Shown: positions 35,132-45,335, numbered from the stretch's first letter. The stretch is DNA of 64,000 nucleotides from Streptomyces sp. 1331.2 (GCF_900199205.1 NZ_OBMJ01000002.1:62001-126000), one strand, 5' to 3'. Numbers and translations are program-made. Notes: generated by a model from the sequence alone, not told the origin.

Positions 35132-35171
35132 GGGGTGCTCGGAATTTTCCGCGGAAAATTCCGAGCACCCC
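35132..35171. repeat. palindrome copy 12 inside a 40-bp perfect palindrome
   Basis: The 16-bp core at 35144-35159 is extended by GGGGTGCTCGGA on one side and its complement on the other, giving 20 bp of perfect dyad symmetry. It lies 55 bp beyond the 3' end of the NACHT-like relic and could terminate that reading direction. Confidence 0.88.
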
Positions 35172-35225
35172 GCCAGACCGCGGCGGCCCGACGCACCATC
35201 ACCCGCCCGGAACGGCTCCGCGGCC

Positions 35226-36863
35226 TCAGCTTTTGCGACGCCAGAGGTCGCTGGCGAACCTCGACAACGCTTCCTCCAACTCCAGCGGCACCACCTCGAT
35301 GGGCCCCAGATCCCAGACACACACCCAACCGTCCTGGTCCGTCAGGAACGCGGGCGTCGCCCGGCCGGGCTTCGGACTCACCGCCAGGCAGTACGAAATG
35401 CTCAGCCCGGGGGAGTGGCACTTGGCGTGACGCGGACGGATCCGGCGCACCTGCACCGCGGCTGTGTCCTCCCACCGCAGCCGCAACCTGCGGCCCTCGT
35501 TCAGCTCGACGGCCTCGGCGCCGATACGCAGCCGCGTCGCCACCGCCCTTAGGGCGAGCGCATCCAGACCGACCACACCGAGCACACCGAACGCCATGGG
35601 CCACCGATTCAGCAAGAGCATCCAGGACTGGTGCCAGTCGGCCCGGAGCCCCTCGCGAGGACATCGGTGAGACCACGACTGGTAGGCCCCGCCGACCTGC
35701 CGCAGCACGCCCGGCTGACGGGCGTCCTCAAGGAAGCCGAGGACGTCCCACGGCAGACAGGAGCGGACAGCCAGACGCAAACGTGTGGCAGTCCAGCGCC
35801 CCCAACGGCTGAGGGCCAGCAGGACGGCGGCCGAGCAGCAGCCGGCGATGACGAGGCTTCCGGCGATGAGCCAAGGTTCGCCGTCGAGCCAGTGGAAGAA
35901 CGCCAGCGAGGTGACGGCGATGACCGGTGCAACCACGGCGGCCTCGACCAGAGCGATCCTCCGCTCGCCGCGCAGCAGCAGTCTCGCCCTGATCCCCGCG
36001 TCGAATTCCGCCGGTCGCGTCAGGAGCACGCCGGAGAACACGGGGAGGACGAAGACACACACCGTCGCCGATCTGCTGCCAGGCACGGCCACGCCGACAG
36101 CTGCCGTCGCCATGGCCCCCAGCGCCAGGAGCATGCTGCCCCGGACACCGGCGGACGGCCTCCGACGGCGTTCGCCGAAGCCGCTGAACAGGTGCCTCGT
36201 GAGGACCCTCCCGAGCGCGGACGCGATGACGGCCGTGGACGTGACTGCGCTGAGCACCTGGACGCTCCCGAGGACACCGAGTCTGGGCAGAGCGGGCGAC
36301 GAGCCGAGAACCGCGATCAGCTTTGCGACCGGGAAGCTCGCCAGTACCTGTCCGCGTTCTCGTACGTCCAGCGGCCCCCGTCCCCGGGCAGGTAGGACGG
36401 CCACGGCCCCCGGGAGTAGACCGCCGTAATGAGCCCGTCCAGGAGATGGCCCTTGATGTGGGACTCCGTAGGCAGCCGTTCCTCATCGAGCAGCTCCTGA
36501 GGATCGGACCCCTTCGTCCCGTACACGGCTGCCGCGAGCCCGTCCATGAGGGGCGCCGAGAGCACCGAGCCGACCGGACCTTGCGACCAACTCCTCCAGC
36601 CCGACCCGCTCACTCTGCTCTAGCTCCCACGGGACCGCCAGCGGTGCCCGGTCCCACAGCCCGCGGACATTGGCCTCGTCACGCCACTGATCCAGGACCT
36701 GACGAGCCAGCCCGTCCAACACGTCGCTCTCGGCATCGCGGGAAGCAGAGCGCCCACGCCGGCAGGAGCGCGAGGCACCGCCCAGGTAGATGTCACGGAT
36801 GGTCCCCGCCTGGATCAGGTACTCGGGCGAGCCCTCGTTGTGGTCGTGCACCTCTCCAGTCAT
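35226..36863 (-). pseudogene. decayed NACHT/STAND ATPase gene with transmembrane C-terminus
   Basis: Three frames in succession resemble an actinobacterial NACHT protein. The first is the typical N-terminus (MTGEVHDHNEGSPEYLIQAG, VLDGLARQVLDQWRDEAN, PLAVPWELEQSE). The second is the region after the ATPase core (LMDGLAAAVYGTKGSDPQEL, LLDGLITAVYSRGPWPSYL, RWTYENADRYWRA). The third is a multi-helix membrane region (ALGAMATAAVGVAVPGSR; VEAAVVAPVIAVTSLAFF) and a soluble tail. The whole NTPase core with Walker motifs is missing at about 36565-36590, and two frame changes follow. Such proteins are often anti-phage sensors. Confidence 0.65.
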
Positions 36864-37144
36864 CCGGACATGCGGTCAGGCCGGCTTGTGCGGGTGACGG
36901 GATTTCACGGACCTGGGGGAGCGCCACCGGCTCGTACCGTCCTGAAATGTCGTTGCACGCCTTCTTGCACCCAAGGCCGAGAACATAAAAGACAAGATAA
37001 ACGCGCTGAAGACATCGCAGGGGTAGCGGGTTGGGATGGCCGGTCCTTGAGAGTGTCGAACGTTTTCCAGGAGATCGCTCGGGAAAGGTCTAGTCCAACG
37101 ATCAACCGGACCGATGGGTTCGGACAACTGACAAGGAGTTGACC

Positions 37145-37429
<285 letters not shown>

Positions 37430-37647
37430 CCCGCCCCTCGGTGGCGGCCCGGGCAGAGACCGCCACCTGCGGTTCCCTGCGGGATACGGGGAGGAGCACT
37501 CGCCCTGAGGACGCATCGGATGTCAGACCAGCTGCCCCCACGGGCGTGGGATGAGCGTGTGGCTTTGTTCACGAGATCGGGCTCTGGCACAAGTCGTGTG
37601 ATCACGCTAAGTCAACGACCTGCGGGCACATCGGGGCTGGTACACCG

Positions 37648-37694
37648 CCCCGGCCCAGACCAGGGCCGGTCCACGGTCCTGGTCTGGGCCGGGG
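37648..37694. terminator. 17-bp stem hairpin between convergent genes
   Basis: Perfect arms CCCCGGCCCAGACCAGG (37648-37664) and their complement (37678-37694) with a 13-nt loop. It lies between the small secreted protein gene and the convergent I36 gene and probably terminates both. The rest of 37430-37857 shows no gene. Confidence 0.82.
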
Positions 37695-37857
37695 TAGCGC
37701 GGCCGGGTACGTCCTAGATCGGGAGTCCGGCCAGAGCGGGGAGGCCGGGGAGTCCGGGACCGCTGAGTGCCTAGGCGTTCGGGAAGGGTGACGGCGACCG
37801 CTCCCTGAACGGAAGCCGGCAGGGCTCACGTGCCGAATGCTGCCAGTGCCGGGCGCT

Positions 37858-38370
37858 TCAGGCCCGCACGGAACTGATCTTGTCGTTCCAGTCGAAGCCC
37901 ACCTCGGGTCCGTACCGCTCGCTACTGGTGTGGGACGGAGCCGGTCGCAGTGTGCGGAAGTGGCTGCGGACAGTTCCGATTCGGTGCTCGTGACCGCGGT
38001 AGTCCGCGTCCTCATAGATCCGCATGGGCCTGCCGGTGTTGTTGACCAGGGAGGAGGCCCGATCGTTCATGCCCTGTCCGAGGTTGGCAACCGCCACCCG
38101 AGTGGCGAACATGTTGCCGCCCGTCGGCTTCTCATAGCCGCCCCACTCGTTCGTCGTGTAGTTGAAGTCGGGGTCGGCATACAGGCAGAAGTAGCCCTTC
38201 GGGCACGTATCGGGGCCTGCGGCCTCCGCGCCGTTCTTCCAGAAGAAGTCGGGCAACCTCTGCCCATCCGCTGCACTTGCGTGGCCTGCGGGGGCCAGCG
38301 CAAGCAGCACCCCGACCGCCACCACGACCCGGCTCATGCGCCTCAGCACAGTGATCCTTCCTTCTGCCAT
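37858..38370 (-). CDS. peptidase inhibitor family I36-like secreted protein
   Basis: 170 residues with a signal peptide (RMSRVVVAVGVLLALAPAGH, cut near ASA). A single domain follows containing CPKGYFCLYADPDFNYTTNE and later NDRASSLVNNTGRPMRIYED. This matches the I36/SMI small metalloprotease inhibitor family, including the paired Cys. It is likely exported to inhibit proteases or bind the envelope. The ATG at 38370 follows GAGGAGG. Confidence 0.85.
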   Translation of the reverse strand: MAEGRITVLRRMSRVVVAVGVLLALAPAGHASAADGQRLPDFFWKNGAEAAGPDTCPKGYFCLYADPDFNYTTNEWGGYEKPTGGNMFATRVAVANLGQGMNDRASSLVNNTGRPMRIYEDADYRGHEHRIGTVRSHFRTLRPAPSHTSSERYGPEVGFDWNDKISSVRA

Positions 38371-38581
38371 GGAGATCCTCCTCGGTCCCAACGCGCAGGC
38401 TGACGAATGGTCACGGCGCATAGGTCAGGCCCCACCAGGCCGCCACCGGGTCGCAGTCGAAGATCAACGTTTCACCTGGCGCAGCAGCAGGGTTCGGCCA
38501 ACCGCTGCGCCGTCAGATTCATGACTCGGCGTGATCACACAAGTTGCGCCGCGGTGGCAGCGCGCTGGTCGGCGCGAGCTG

Positions 38582-39436
38582 TCAGCTGACTTCGGAAAGG
38601 AAGCCCTCTACCTGCGCTGTGAACGCCTGTGGGTCGTCCAGCCACGGGTAGTGGCCGGCGCCCGGCTGGATGGCGAGCTTCGCCTCGGGGAAGAGTGACG
38701 CGGCATCGGCGGCGGACTTGGCGGTGGGCCACAGGTCCACCTCGCCCGCGAGGAGCAGCACCGGGCTGGGTAGGGCGCCCAGGCGGCGCCGGAGTTCCTG
38801 GCTGTCGGGCGTGTAGTCCTTGTAGTAGTGCTCGCTGACGGGGAGCGAACGCTGGGCGGGGTCGGCGGCGGCGTGGGCGCGGGCGGCGTCGTCCCAGCGG
38901 CCGTACATCAGCGGCTCGAAGGCGAATCGGTACGGAGCGGCCTCGGCGAAGGTGTTCGCGGTCTTCATGTGCCGGTGTGCCGTCACGGCCTCCGCGTGCC
39001 AGGGCTCGGCCGCGCGGGCGGCGATCACCTCATCCACGCCGGTGTCGGAGGGCAGCCCGACGGCGGCGAACGAGGGGGTGACCAGGGTCAGGCTGGTGAG
39101 CCGGTCGGGGTGGGCGGCGGCGTAGAGCATGGCCAGGCTGCCGCCGGCGGAGTGGCCGAGCAGGTCCACGCGGTCCAGGCCGAGGTGGTGGCGCAGCGCC
39201 TCGACGTCGGCTACCAGGCGGTCGACTCGGCAGGTGGCCAGGTCGGCGGGCATCGCCGAGCCGCCGGTGCCGCGCGTGTCGGGCAGGATCAGGGTGCGGT
39301 GGGCGGACAGGCCGCCCAGGTCGCCGAGGTAGTCGGCTGCGCGGCCGGGGCCGCCGGGGAGGCAGATCAGTGGCGGGCCGTCGCCGAGGGTGCGGAAGGC
39401 GAGCGTGGTTCCGTCGTACGAGGTGAAGAAATCCAT
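38582..39436 (-). CDS. alpha/beta hydrolase, proline iminopeptidase-like
   Basis: 284 residues with ICLPGGPGRAADYLGDLGG (the GGPG motif of prolyl aminopeptidases), nucleophile elbow LLGHSAGGSLAML, and a terminal PGAGHYPWLDDP supplying the catalytic His. Length suits an S33 peptidase without signal peptide. It is divergent from the ArsR-like gene at 39514, which probably regulates it. Confidence 0.88.
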   Translation of the reverse strand: MDFFTSYDGTTLAFRTLGDGPPLICLPGGPGRAADYLGDLGGLSAHRTLILPDTRGTGGSAMPADLATCRVDRLVADVEALRHHLGLDRVDLLGHSAGGSLAMLYAAAHPDRLTSLTLVTPSFAAVGLPSDTGVDEVIAARAAEPWHAEAVTAHRHMKTANTFAEAAPYRFAFEPLMYGRWDDAARAHAAADPAQRSLPVSEHYYKDYTPDSQELRRRLGALPSPVLLLAGEVDLWPTAKSAADAASLFPEAKLAIQPGAGHYPWLDDPQAFTAQVEGFLSEVS

Positions 39437-39513
39437 GGCGGACAGCCTGTGGGCCGGCGGCCGGATCCGGCTATCGTTCAGCCACGGCTAAACGACCAGA
39501 GGGCGGGGCGGAC

Positions 39514-40477
39514 ATGGCGGTGGAGATCCGGCTCTCGGCGGCCGAGGTGGCACGGGTACGGCTCGCGGTGTCGCCGCTGGCCGAGACGGTGCTCGGAGTG
39601 CGGGCGGCGCTCGGTGTCGGCGGGCACGAGGTGCACCTGCCGTGGGTGCGAGGCGCAGCCGGTGCTGGCTGGGGAGTCGGAGTTGCCGTTGCTGCGGACA
39701 CTGCTCGAAGGCTGCCTGCCGTCGTTCCTGTTTCCGGTGCCGCAGGAGCGCCTGCCGGCGTTCGAGGCCGAGTTGGCGGGCTTGCGGGCGACGGACCCGG
39801 CATACGTCGTGGCGGAGTGCGCCGCCGCGCTGGGTGCCCGGGCCGCGAGGCTGCCGGGGCCGACGGTGCTGTTGGAACGGGTCGCCGATGCGCTGACGCG
39901 CTGCCACGCCCGACTGGTGGCCCCGCACTGGGGACGGATGCGGGCCGTGCTGGAGGCGGACCTGGGCCGGCGCGCGGTGGCGCTGGTGGACGGCGGAGTG
40001 GAGGGGCTCTTCGCCCAGTTGCACGGTGATGTGGTGTGGCGCGAGGGCGAGTTGGTGGTGCACGGGCGCCGCCGCCCGGGTGCGGTGTGGACGGTCGAGG
40101 CGGGCGGGCACGGGCTGGTGCTGATGCCGTCCGTCTTCGGCTGGCCGGACGTGATCGGCGACTACTCCCCGCGCACCGCCGCCTCCATCCGCTACCCGGC
40201 GTCCGGCGTCGGACTGCTCTGGGAACAGCCCCGCCCGACCTCCGCCGGCCTCACCGCCGTCCTCGGCCGCACCCGCGCCGCACTGCTCGCCGAGCTCGGC
40301 GAACCGCTGAGCACCCCCGACCTCGCCGCCCGCCTGGGTGTCACCGGCAGCGCCGTCTCCCAGCACCTCGGCGCCCTGCGCGGTGCGGGGCTGGTGACGA
40401 CCCACCGCACGGGCCGTAGGGCAGTGCACCTGCGCACCCGGACAGGCACGGCGCTCGTGGCCAAGCCGGTGCGCTGA
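39514..40477 (+). pseudogene. ArsR/DUF5937-type regulator with one frameshift
   Basis: The first 45 residues (MAVEIRLSAAEVARVRLAVS, then VGGHEVHLPWVR) are in one frame. From about 39655 the protein continues in another (PVLAGESELPLLRTLLEGCL to a C-terminal winged helix LSTPDLAARLGVTGSAVSQH). The domain order, DUF5937 then C-terminal ArsR-type HTH, fits the family, and a single base repairs it near 39645-39655. It may be a true mutation or a sequence error. Its partner is the divergent hydrolase. Confidence 0.7.
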
Positions 40478-40814
40478 CCGGGGGAGGCGATTCGGATCAT
40501 CAAACCGGGTACCAACAGCACTGTCCCAGCCTGCGGACCGCACACATCCGCCGCGGTCCGATCGGCCTTGTGACCAGCGCGCCAGAAGCGGATTGGACGG
40601 TCACCTCGTTGACCGAGTCGGCTGAGCTGATGGTCGACCGGTAGCAGGACCGCCCAGCGGCGTGACTGCCGGGGCGATTCCGTCTGGTACCCGTGTGAGC
40701 GCCGGTGCCGTTCCGAGCGCGACCACGGAACAGAGCCCGGTAGGCCCGCGTCCACAGCCCCCGTGGTCACCTACGCCTTGAGGAGCGCCCCGAGCGCACT
40801 GTCCCCGCACCGGT
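40478..40814. other. gene-free stretch at the trailing end of the CRISPR array
   Basis: No convincing gene. It follows the regulator stop and precedes the degenerate terminal repeat. A CGGCTGA match near 40619 could be a further eroded repeat, but nothing confirms it. Confidence 0.4.
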
Positions 40815-42001
40815 GCATGGCTGACTCCGCGGGCGAGGAAGAGCGGTGCTGGCGTTCGAGGTGGAACGCGATCGACGGCTGACCCCCGCGGGGGCGGGGA
40901 GGAGGGTGTCGATGATCTGCTGACGAGTGGACATGGCGGCTGACTCCCGCGGGTGCGGGGAGGAGCCGGTGATGCCGGCCACCGCCGTCACTGACGTCGG
41001 CTGACCCCCGCGAGTGCGGGGAGGAGCGCTCGCGCTGCATCGAGGTGTGCCGACCGGTCGGCTGAGCCCCGCGGGTGCGGGGAGGAGTTGCCCTTGCGGA
41101 TCAGCTGGCCGTGGATGTACGGCTGACCCCCGCGGGTGCGGGGAGGAGGGCGGTCTGCTGGCGCATCAGACCGGGCTCAGCGGCTGACCCCCGCGGGTGC
41201 GGGGAGGAGAAGGTGAGCGGGCGGGGCATTTGTGACGAGTACGGCTGACCCCCGCGGGTGCGGGGAGGAGAAGGTGAGCGGGCGGGGCATTTGTGACGAG
41301 TACGGCTGACCCCCGCGGGTGCGGGGAGGAGGCGTCGTCGCCGGAGCCGGCCTCGATGCGCAGCGGCTGACCCCCGCGGGGGCGGGGAGGAGGCGGTCCG
41401 GCGGCGCTCGCGGCGTGCCCTGAGCGGCTGACCCCCGCGGGTGCGGGGAGGAGCTGCACGGCAAAACGATCTACATCACCGAGTACGGCTGACCCCCGCG
41501 GGGGCGGGGAGGAGTCTCAGAAGATGAATGCCATGGCCTGGCCGACCTGCTGACCCCCGCGGGGGCGGGGAGGAGACCAGGGGTGCGGCGCGCTCGCTGT
41601 CCGTCTCCGGCTGACCCCCGCGGGGGCGGGGAGGAGGGAGTCGTCATATGGGCGGGGGAGCGCAACGACGGCTGACCCCCGCGGGGGCGGGGAGGAGCCC
41701 GAGACGTGGCGAAGGCTCTTCTCGTGAAGCGGCTGACCCCCGCGGGGGCGGGGAGGAGGCAGAGGCTCAACGCCTGTTCGTGATCGTCAACGGCTGACCC
41801 CCGCGGGGGCGGGGAGGAGCTGAACGAACCTCGGGCGGCGTAGCCGATAGGCGGCTGACCCCCGCGGGGGCGGGGAGGAGGCCGCCGAAGCGTGGGCCCG
41901 TGCCACCGTCGCGGCTGACCCCCGCGGGTGCGGGGAGGAGGCCGAAGACCGGTGGGTAGACGTCCTGGTCGACGGCTGACCCCCGCGGGTGCGGGGAGGA
42001 G
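40815..42001 (-). CRISPR. type I-E CRISPR array, 19 repeats plus a degenerate terminal one
   Basis: Nineteen 29-bp repeats start at 40876 and recur every 61 bp (last at 41973-42001), with 32-bp spacers except one of 31 (41881-41911). A degenerate repeat sits at 40815-40843. Read on the minus strand, repeats match the E. coli I-E pattern: a CCCCGC stem, then GCGGGG and an 8-nt end GTCAGCCG as the crRNA handle. Repeats nearest 40.8 kb carry the substitutions, so the leader is on the right. Two adjacent spacers (41210-41241, 41271-41302) are identical. Repeats differ at one position (T or G) in blocks. Confidence 0.97.
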
Positions 42002-42130
42002 GCTTCGTGACCTGCGTCGCAGCGAGGGGTTTGCCGCTTCTTGACCATGCTGCTGATGCCGAATGCATCGGCTGATGCGCTGCTCGGTGTCGAGGTGTCA
42101 AGGAACAACTCACATGATGCCATTGTTCGC
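42002..42130 (-). promoter_or_regulatory. probable CRISPR leader and array promoter
   Basis: This DNA lies next to the intact repeat end and upstream of array transcription. On the minus strand it has TTGACA at 42101-42096, about 95 nt before the first repeat, a good -35 element; the -10 is weak. A GCCGATGCATTCGGC imperfect palindrome lies at about 42057-42071. It does not code. Confidence 0.6.
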
Positions 42131-42238
42131 CCGGTGCCCGGCTCCGTAACTCCGGGAGCGTGGACGGCTGCTGGGTGCGCGTGGGGGCAAGCCGTCTCGA
42201 CGTGGCTTGGTGCTCAAAGGGTCTAACTTACGGGGTGG

Positions 42239-42253
42239 TTCGACCTGGTCGAA
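42239..42253. promoter_or_regulatory. 15-bp palindrome upstream of cas3
   Basis: TTCGACCTGGTCGAA is perfectly symmetric around its central T. It lies 156 bp upstream of the cas3 start and about 240 bp from the array, in the only promoter region for either. It is a candidate operator for a repressor of cas or array transcription; no cognate regulator is nearby. Confidence 0.5.
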
Positions 42254-42409
42254 GGTGCCGGAATCGTTACACGAACTACCCCAGCGTGCCCTCGGGTGCC
42301 GTTGACCTGGGGCGATGTGCAGAGGTCCCAGCAGCTGAGCTCTGTCACGCCGTCGGTCCTGATTCTGCGGCCACCAGATTTGTCAGTGGTAGCTGATAGA
42401 TCTTCAGAC

Positions 42410-45265
42410 ATGACTGACAGCAAGCCCGTTGGCGACATCGGACCCGCGGACCCGGATCCCCGTATGTGGGGAAAGAGTGCCGGCCTGCCCGGTCCGTATC
42501 CCGTGATCTGTCACCTCCTCGACACAGCCGCCGTCGCGGGCGCCGTGTGGGACGCGGTGCTGGGCGAGCGCGTGAGGGCGCGGATTGCTGGGGTCGTGGG
42601 CGGTACGGAGGGGGAGGCCCGGGAGGTGGTGATGCTGTGGGCCGGGCTGCATGACGTCGGGAAGGTCTCGATGCACTTCCAGCAGCAGGTCGCCGAGGAG
42701 TTCGCGAAGCTGGTGGGGGAGCCGGCGTACGCGGAGGACAATCCGGCGGCGAGGCGCAGCGGGTACCTGAGGCACGAGACGGCGACGCACTGGGGGCTGG
42801 TGGAGTTCTTCAAGCAGTGCGGCTATCCGCTCCGGAGGCCGCCCAGGAGCTCGCCGGCCCATCAGATCGCTCAGTTGCTTGGCGGGCACCACGGCTGCTT
42901 CGCCCCGGTGTTGCAGGTGCAGCACATCAACGACCCCACCGGCTACCAGCCCGGTCTCGGTACTGCCGCGGGCTGGCGGGAACAGCGGCTCGCCCATGCG
43001 CACGCGGTTCGTCGGACGGTCGGGGCCGGGCGGGCGTTGGAGTCCGTGCTGCCCGGTGAGCTGGCGGTGGTGGTCGCGGGGCTGGTCGTGGTGGCCGACT
43101 GGCTGGCCAGCCAGGTGGACGTCATCGAGCCGCGGATGCCGGGGGAGGACTGGAAGTCGGGGGACGCGGAGCTCGCCGAGCACTTCCGGGTGGCCGCCGA
43201 GGCCGCGCCGGGGTGGGTGCGGGAGGCTGGTCTCGGGCGTGCCTCGTTCCCGGACAGGGAGTTCTCCCGACAGTTCCCGTTCGCCCCGAACAAGTTGCAG
43301 GCCGATGTCGCCGCGCATCTGCCGGGTGTGCTGGAGGGGCCCGGGCTGCTGTTGGTCACCGCCCCGACCGGGGACGGCAAGACCGAGACGGCACTGCACG
43401 CGGCGTCCCTGATGGCGCGCGCCTCCGGTGCCTCCGGGGTCTACTTCGCGCTGCCGACGATGGCTACGGCGGACGCGATGTTCACCCGGGTTCGCGCGTT
43501 CGCGGAGCGGAACGTCGAGGGCGACCGTGCGCTCACCCTGCTGCACAGCATGGCCTGGCTCAGCCCGGACTACGCCCCCGGCGAGGGCGCGACGGACGGG
43601 ACGGCCGTCCTTGCGGACACCGAGGCCGGCCGGTGGCTGCGCACCGGGCGGCGCGGCCTGCTCGCGCCGCTCGCCAACGGGACCATCGACCAGGCGCTCA
43701 CCGGGGTACTGCCGGTCCGCTACGGCTTCCTGCGGCTGTTCGGCCTCTCGAACAAGGTGCTGGTGGTGGACGAGGCGCACTCCTACGGCCCGTGGATGCA
43801 CAGCCTGCTGGTGCGGATGCTGGAGTGGCTCGGCGCGTTCGGTGCCCCGGTCGTGCTGCTGTCGGCGACGCTGACGGGCAAGGCGGCGTCGTCGCTCGTG
43901 GACGCGTACCGGCGCGGTGCGGGCTTCCTCGAACCCACCGCCGTGGAGCCCTGCTACCCGGGCTGGCTCTTCGTGGACGCGGCGGGCGGAGCGGTGTCGG
44001 AGCCGCGCGAGGTCGGCAGCAGCCGGGCCCGTACCCTGCGCGTGGAGACCCGCCAGGTGCACTGGGACGTCCGGGGCCAGGAAGCCGCCGAGAAGCCAGT
44101 TGGGAAGCAGGTCGGGAAGCCAGTCGGGAAGCAGGGGCGCCGGGAAGCCCTGCACGAGATCCTCGCGCCGGTCACGACCGAGGGCGGCTGCGTCCTCGTC
44201 TGCTGCACCACGGTGGACGAGGCCCAGCGCACGTACCGCTACCTGGAATCGCTCCTGCCCGAACTCGCCGCGCGCGAGGGCGGCCTGCGGCTGCTCCACT
44301 CCCGTTTTCCCGCCCACGAGCGGCAGCGCATCACCACTGAGTGCGAGACCGCCTACGGGAAGCCGGTGGACGACACCGCGGCGGCGACTCCGCGCGCGGG
44401 TTCGATCCTGGTGGCCACCCAGATCGTCGAGCAGTCCCTCGACCTCGACTTCGACCTGATCGTCTCGGACCTCGCCCCGCTGGCGCAGCTCCTGCAGCGG
44501 GCCGGCCGCGGCAAGCGCCACGAGCGCCCCAACCGCCCCGCCTGGACCGGCCGGGTCACCGAGCCGCACATGATCGTGCTGGAACCGCTCGACGACAAGG
44601 GCCGCGTGGCCGCGCCCCGCTCCTGGGGCACCGTCTACGACGCCTCCCTGCTGCGCCGTACCAGCCTCCTGCTCGGGAAGCAGTCCCGCGGTGCGATCGA
44701 GGTCCCGGGGGACGTCCAGCGGCTCGTGGACGAGGTCTACGCCGACGACTTCGGAGCCGACCTGGCGAAGGCCGCCGCGGAGGAGCTCGACCGGTTGGAT
44801 GCCGAGCGGATCGCCTCGGACGTGGCCGAGGGACAGCTGGCGAAGATCACCGGCATCGACCCGCCGTATGACGTGCTCGACGACCTGAGCCCGATCAGCG
44901 GGCGCGGCTTCGCCGTTCCGGACGATCTGTTGACCACCCGCCTCGGGGCGGACAGCGGCCGTGCCGTGTGCGTCTTCGAACGGGAGGACGGGTGGAGCCT
45001 CGCCCCCGACCGTGCCCTGCCGCTGCCCAAGGCCGCCGCCTTGAGCCGCGAGGACATCGCGCTGATCATGCGGCACACCGTGCCGCTGCCCGGCCGCTGG
45101 CTCGCCGGACGCACCGACGAGAACGCCGTGCCGAAGACCTGGAACGACCGGCCCCTGCTCGCCGACCTGGCGCTGCTGTGCATGCGCCGCGACGGTGACC
45201 AGTGGACGGGCCGACTGGGGGAGCGGCAACTCATGTACTCGAAGGTGGGAATTTCGGAGAACTGA
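42410..45265 (+). CDS. cas3: Cas3 nuclease-helicase, type I-E
   Basis: 951 residues, with the HD nuclease fused before the SF2 helicase. HD motifs are His35 in CHLLDTA and His81-Asp82 in LHDVGK. Walker A is TAPTGDGKTETAL (about 317-329), the DEAH box is VVDEAHSYG (454-457) and motif III is LLSATLTGKA. Late motifs IVEQSLDLDFDLI and QRAGRGKRH follow. It unwinds and degrades target DNA after Cascade recognition. A Lys/Pro/Val repeat (GKQVGKPVGKQ) lies between helicase lobes. The ATG lacks a clear ribosome-binding site, so the start could differ slightly. Confidence 0.96.
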   Translation: MTDSKPVGDIGPADPDPRMWGKSAGLPGPYPVICHLLDTAAVAGAVWDAVLGERVRARIAGVVGGTEGEAREVVMLWAGLHDVGKVSMHFQQQVAEEFAKLVGEPAYAEDNPAARRSGYLRHETATHWGLVEFFKQCGYPLRRPPRSSPAHQIAQLLGGHHGCFAPVLQVQHINDPTGYQPGLGTAAGWREQRLAHAHAVRRTVGAGRALESVLPGELAVVVAGLVVVADWLASQVDVIEPRMPGEDWKSGDAELAEHFRVAAEAAPGWVREAGLGRASFPDREFSRQFPFAPNKLQADVAAHLPGVLEGPGLLLVTAPTGDGKTETALHAASLMARASGASGVYFALPTMATADAMFTRVRAFAERNVEGDRALTLLHSMAWLSPDYAPGEGATDGTAVLADTEAGRWLRTGRRGLLAPLANGTIDQALTGVLPVRYGFLRLFGLSNKVLVVDEAHSYGPWMHSLLVRMLEWLGAFGAPVVLLSATLTGKAASSLVDAYRRGAGFLEPTAVEPCYPGWLFVDAAGGAVSEPREVGSSRARTLRVETRQVHWDVRGQEAAEKPVGKQVGKPVGKQGRREALHEILAPVTTEGGCVLVCCTTVDEAQRTYRYLESLLPELAAREGGLRLLHSRFPAHERQRITTECETAYGKPVDDTAAATPRAGSILVATQIVEQSLDLDFDLIVSDLAPLAQLLQRAGRGKRHERPNRPAWTGRVTEPHMIVLEPLDDKGRVAAPRSWGTVYDASLLRRTSLLLGKQSRGAIEVPGDVQRLVDEVYADDFGADLAKAAAEELDRLDAERIASDVAEGQLAKITGIDPPYDVLDDLSPISGRGFAVPDDLLTTRLGADSGRAVCVFEREDGWSLAPDRALPLPKAAALSREDIALIMRHTVPLPGRWLAGRTDENAVPKTWNDRPLLADLALLCMRRDGDQWTGRLGERQLMYSKVGISEN

Positions 45266-45335
45266 TGCTTTAAGTACCGTACTTGACGCTACGTTGGATG
45301 CGCCGACCCCGGACGGATTGTTGCCCGCCCGGGAC

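Noticed and set aside
34854..35320. Short frames containing NFPRKI or FSAENS peptides
   Set aside because: They are translations of the 16-bp palindrome in its various frames; the same hexapeptides turn up at every copy.
40601..40810. Possible short gene before the CRISPR array
   Set aside because: No start signal or protein family; it overlaps the eroded trailing end of the array.
41166..42123. Open frames with SSPHPRGSA or LLPAPAGVSR repeats across the CRISPR array
   Set aside because: The peptide repeats are translations of the CRISPR repeats; no gene is present.
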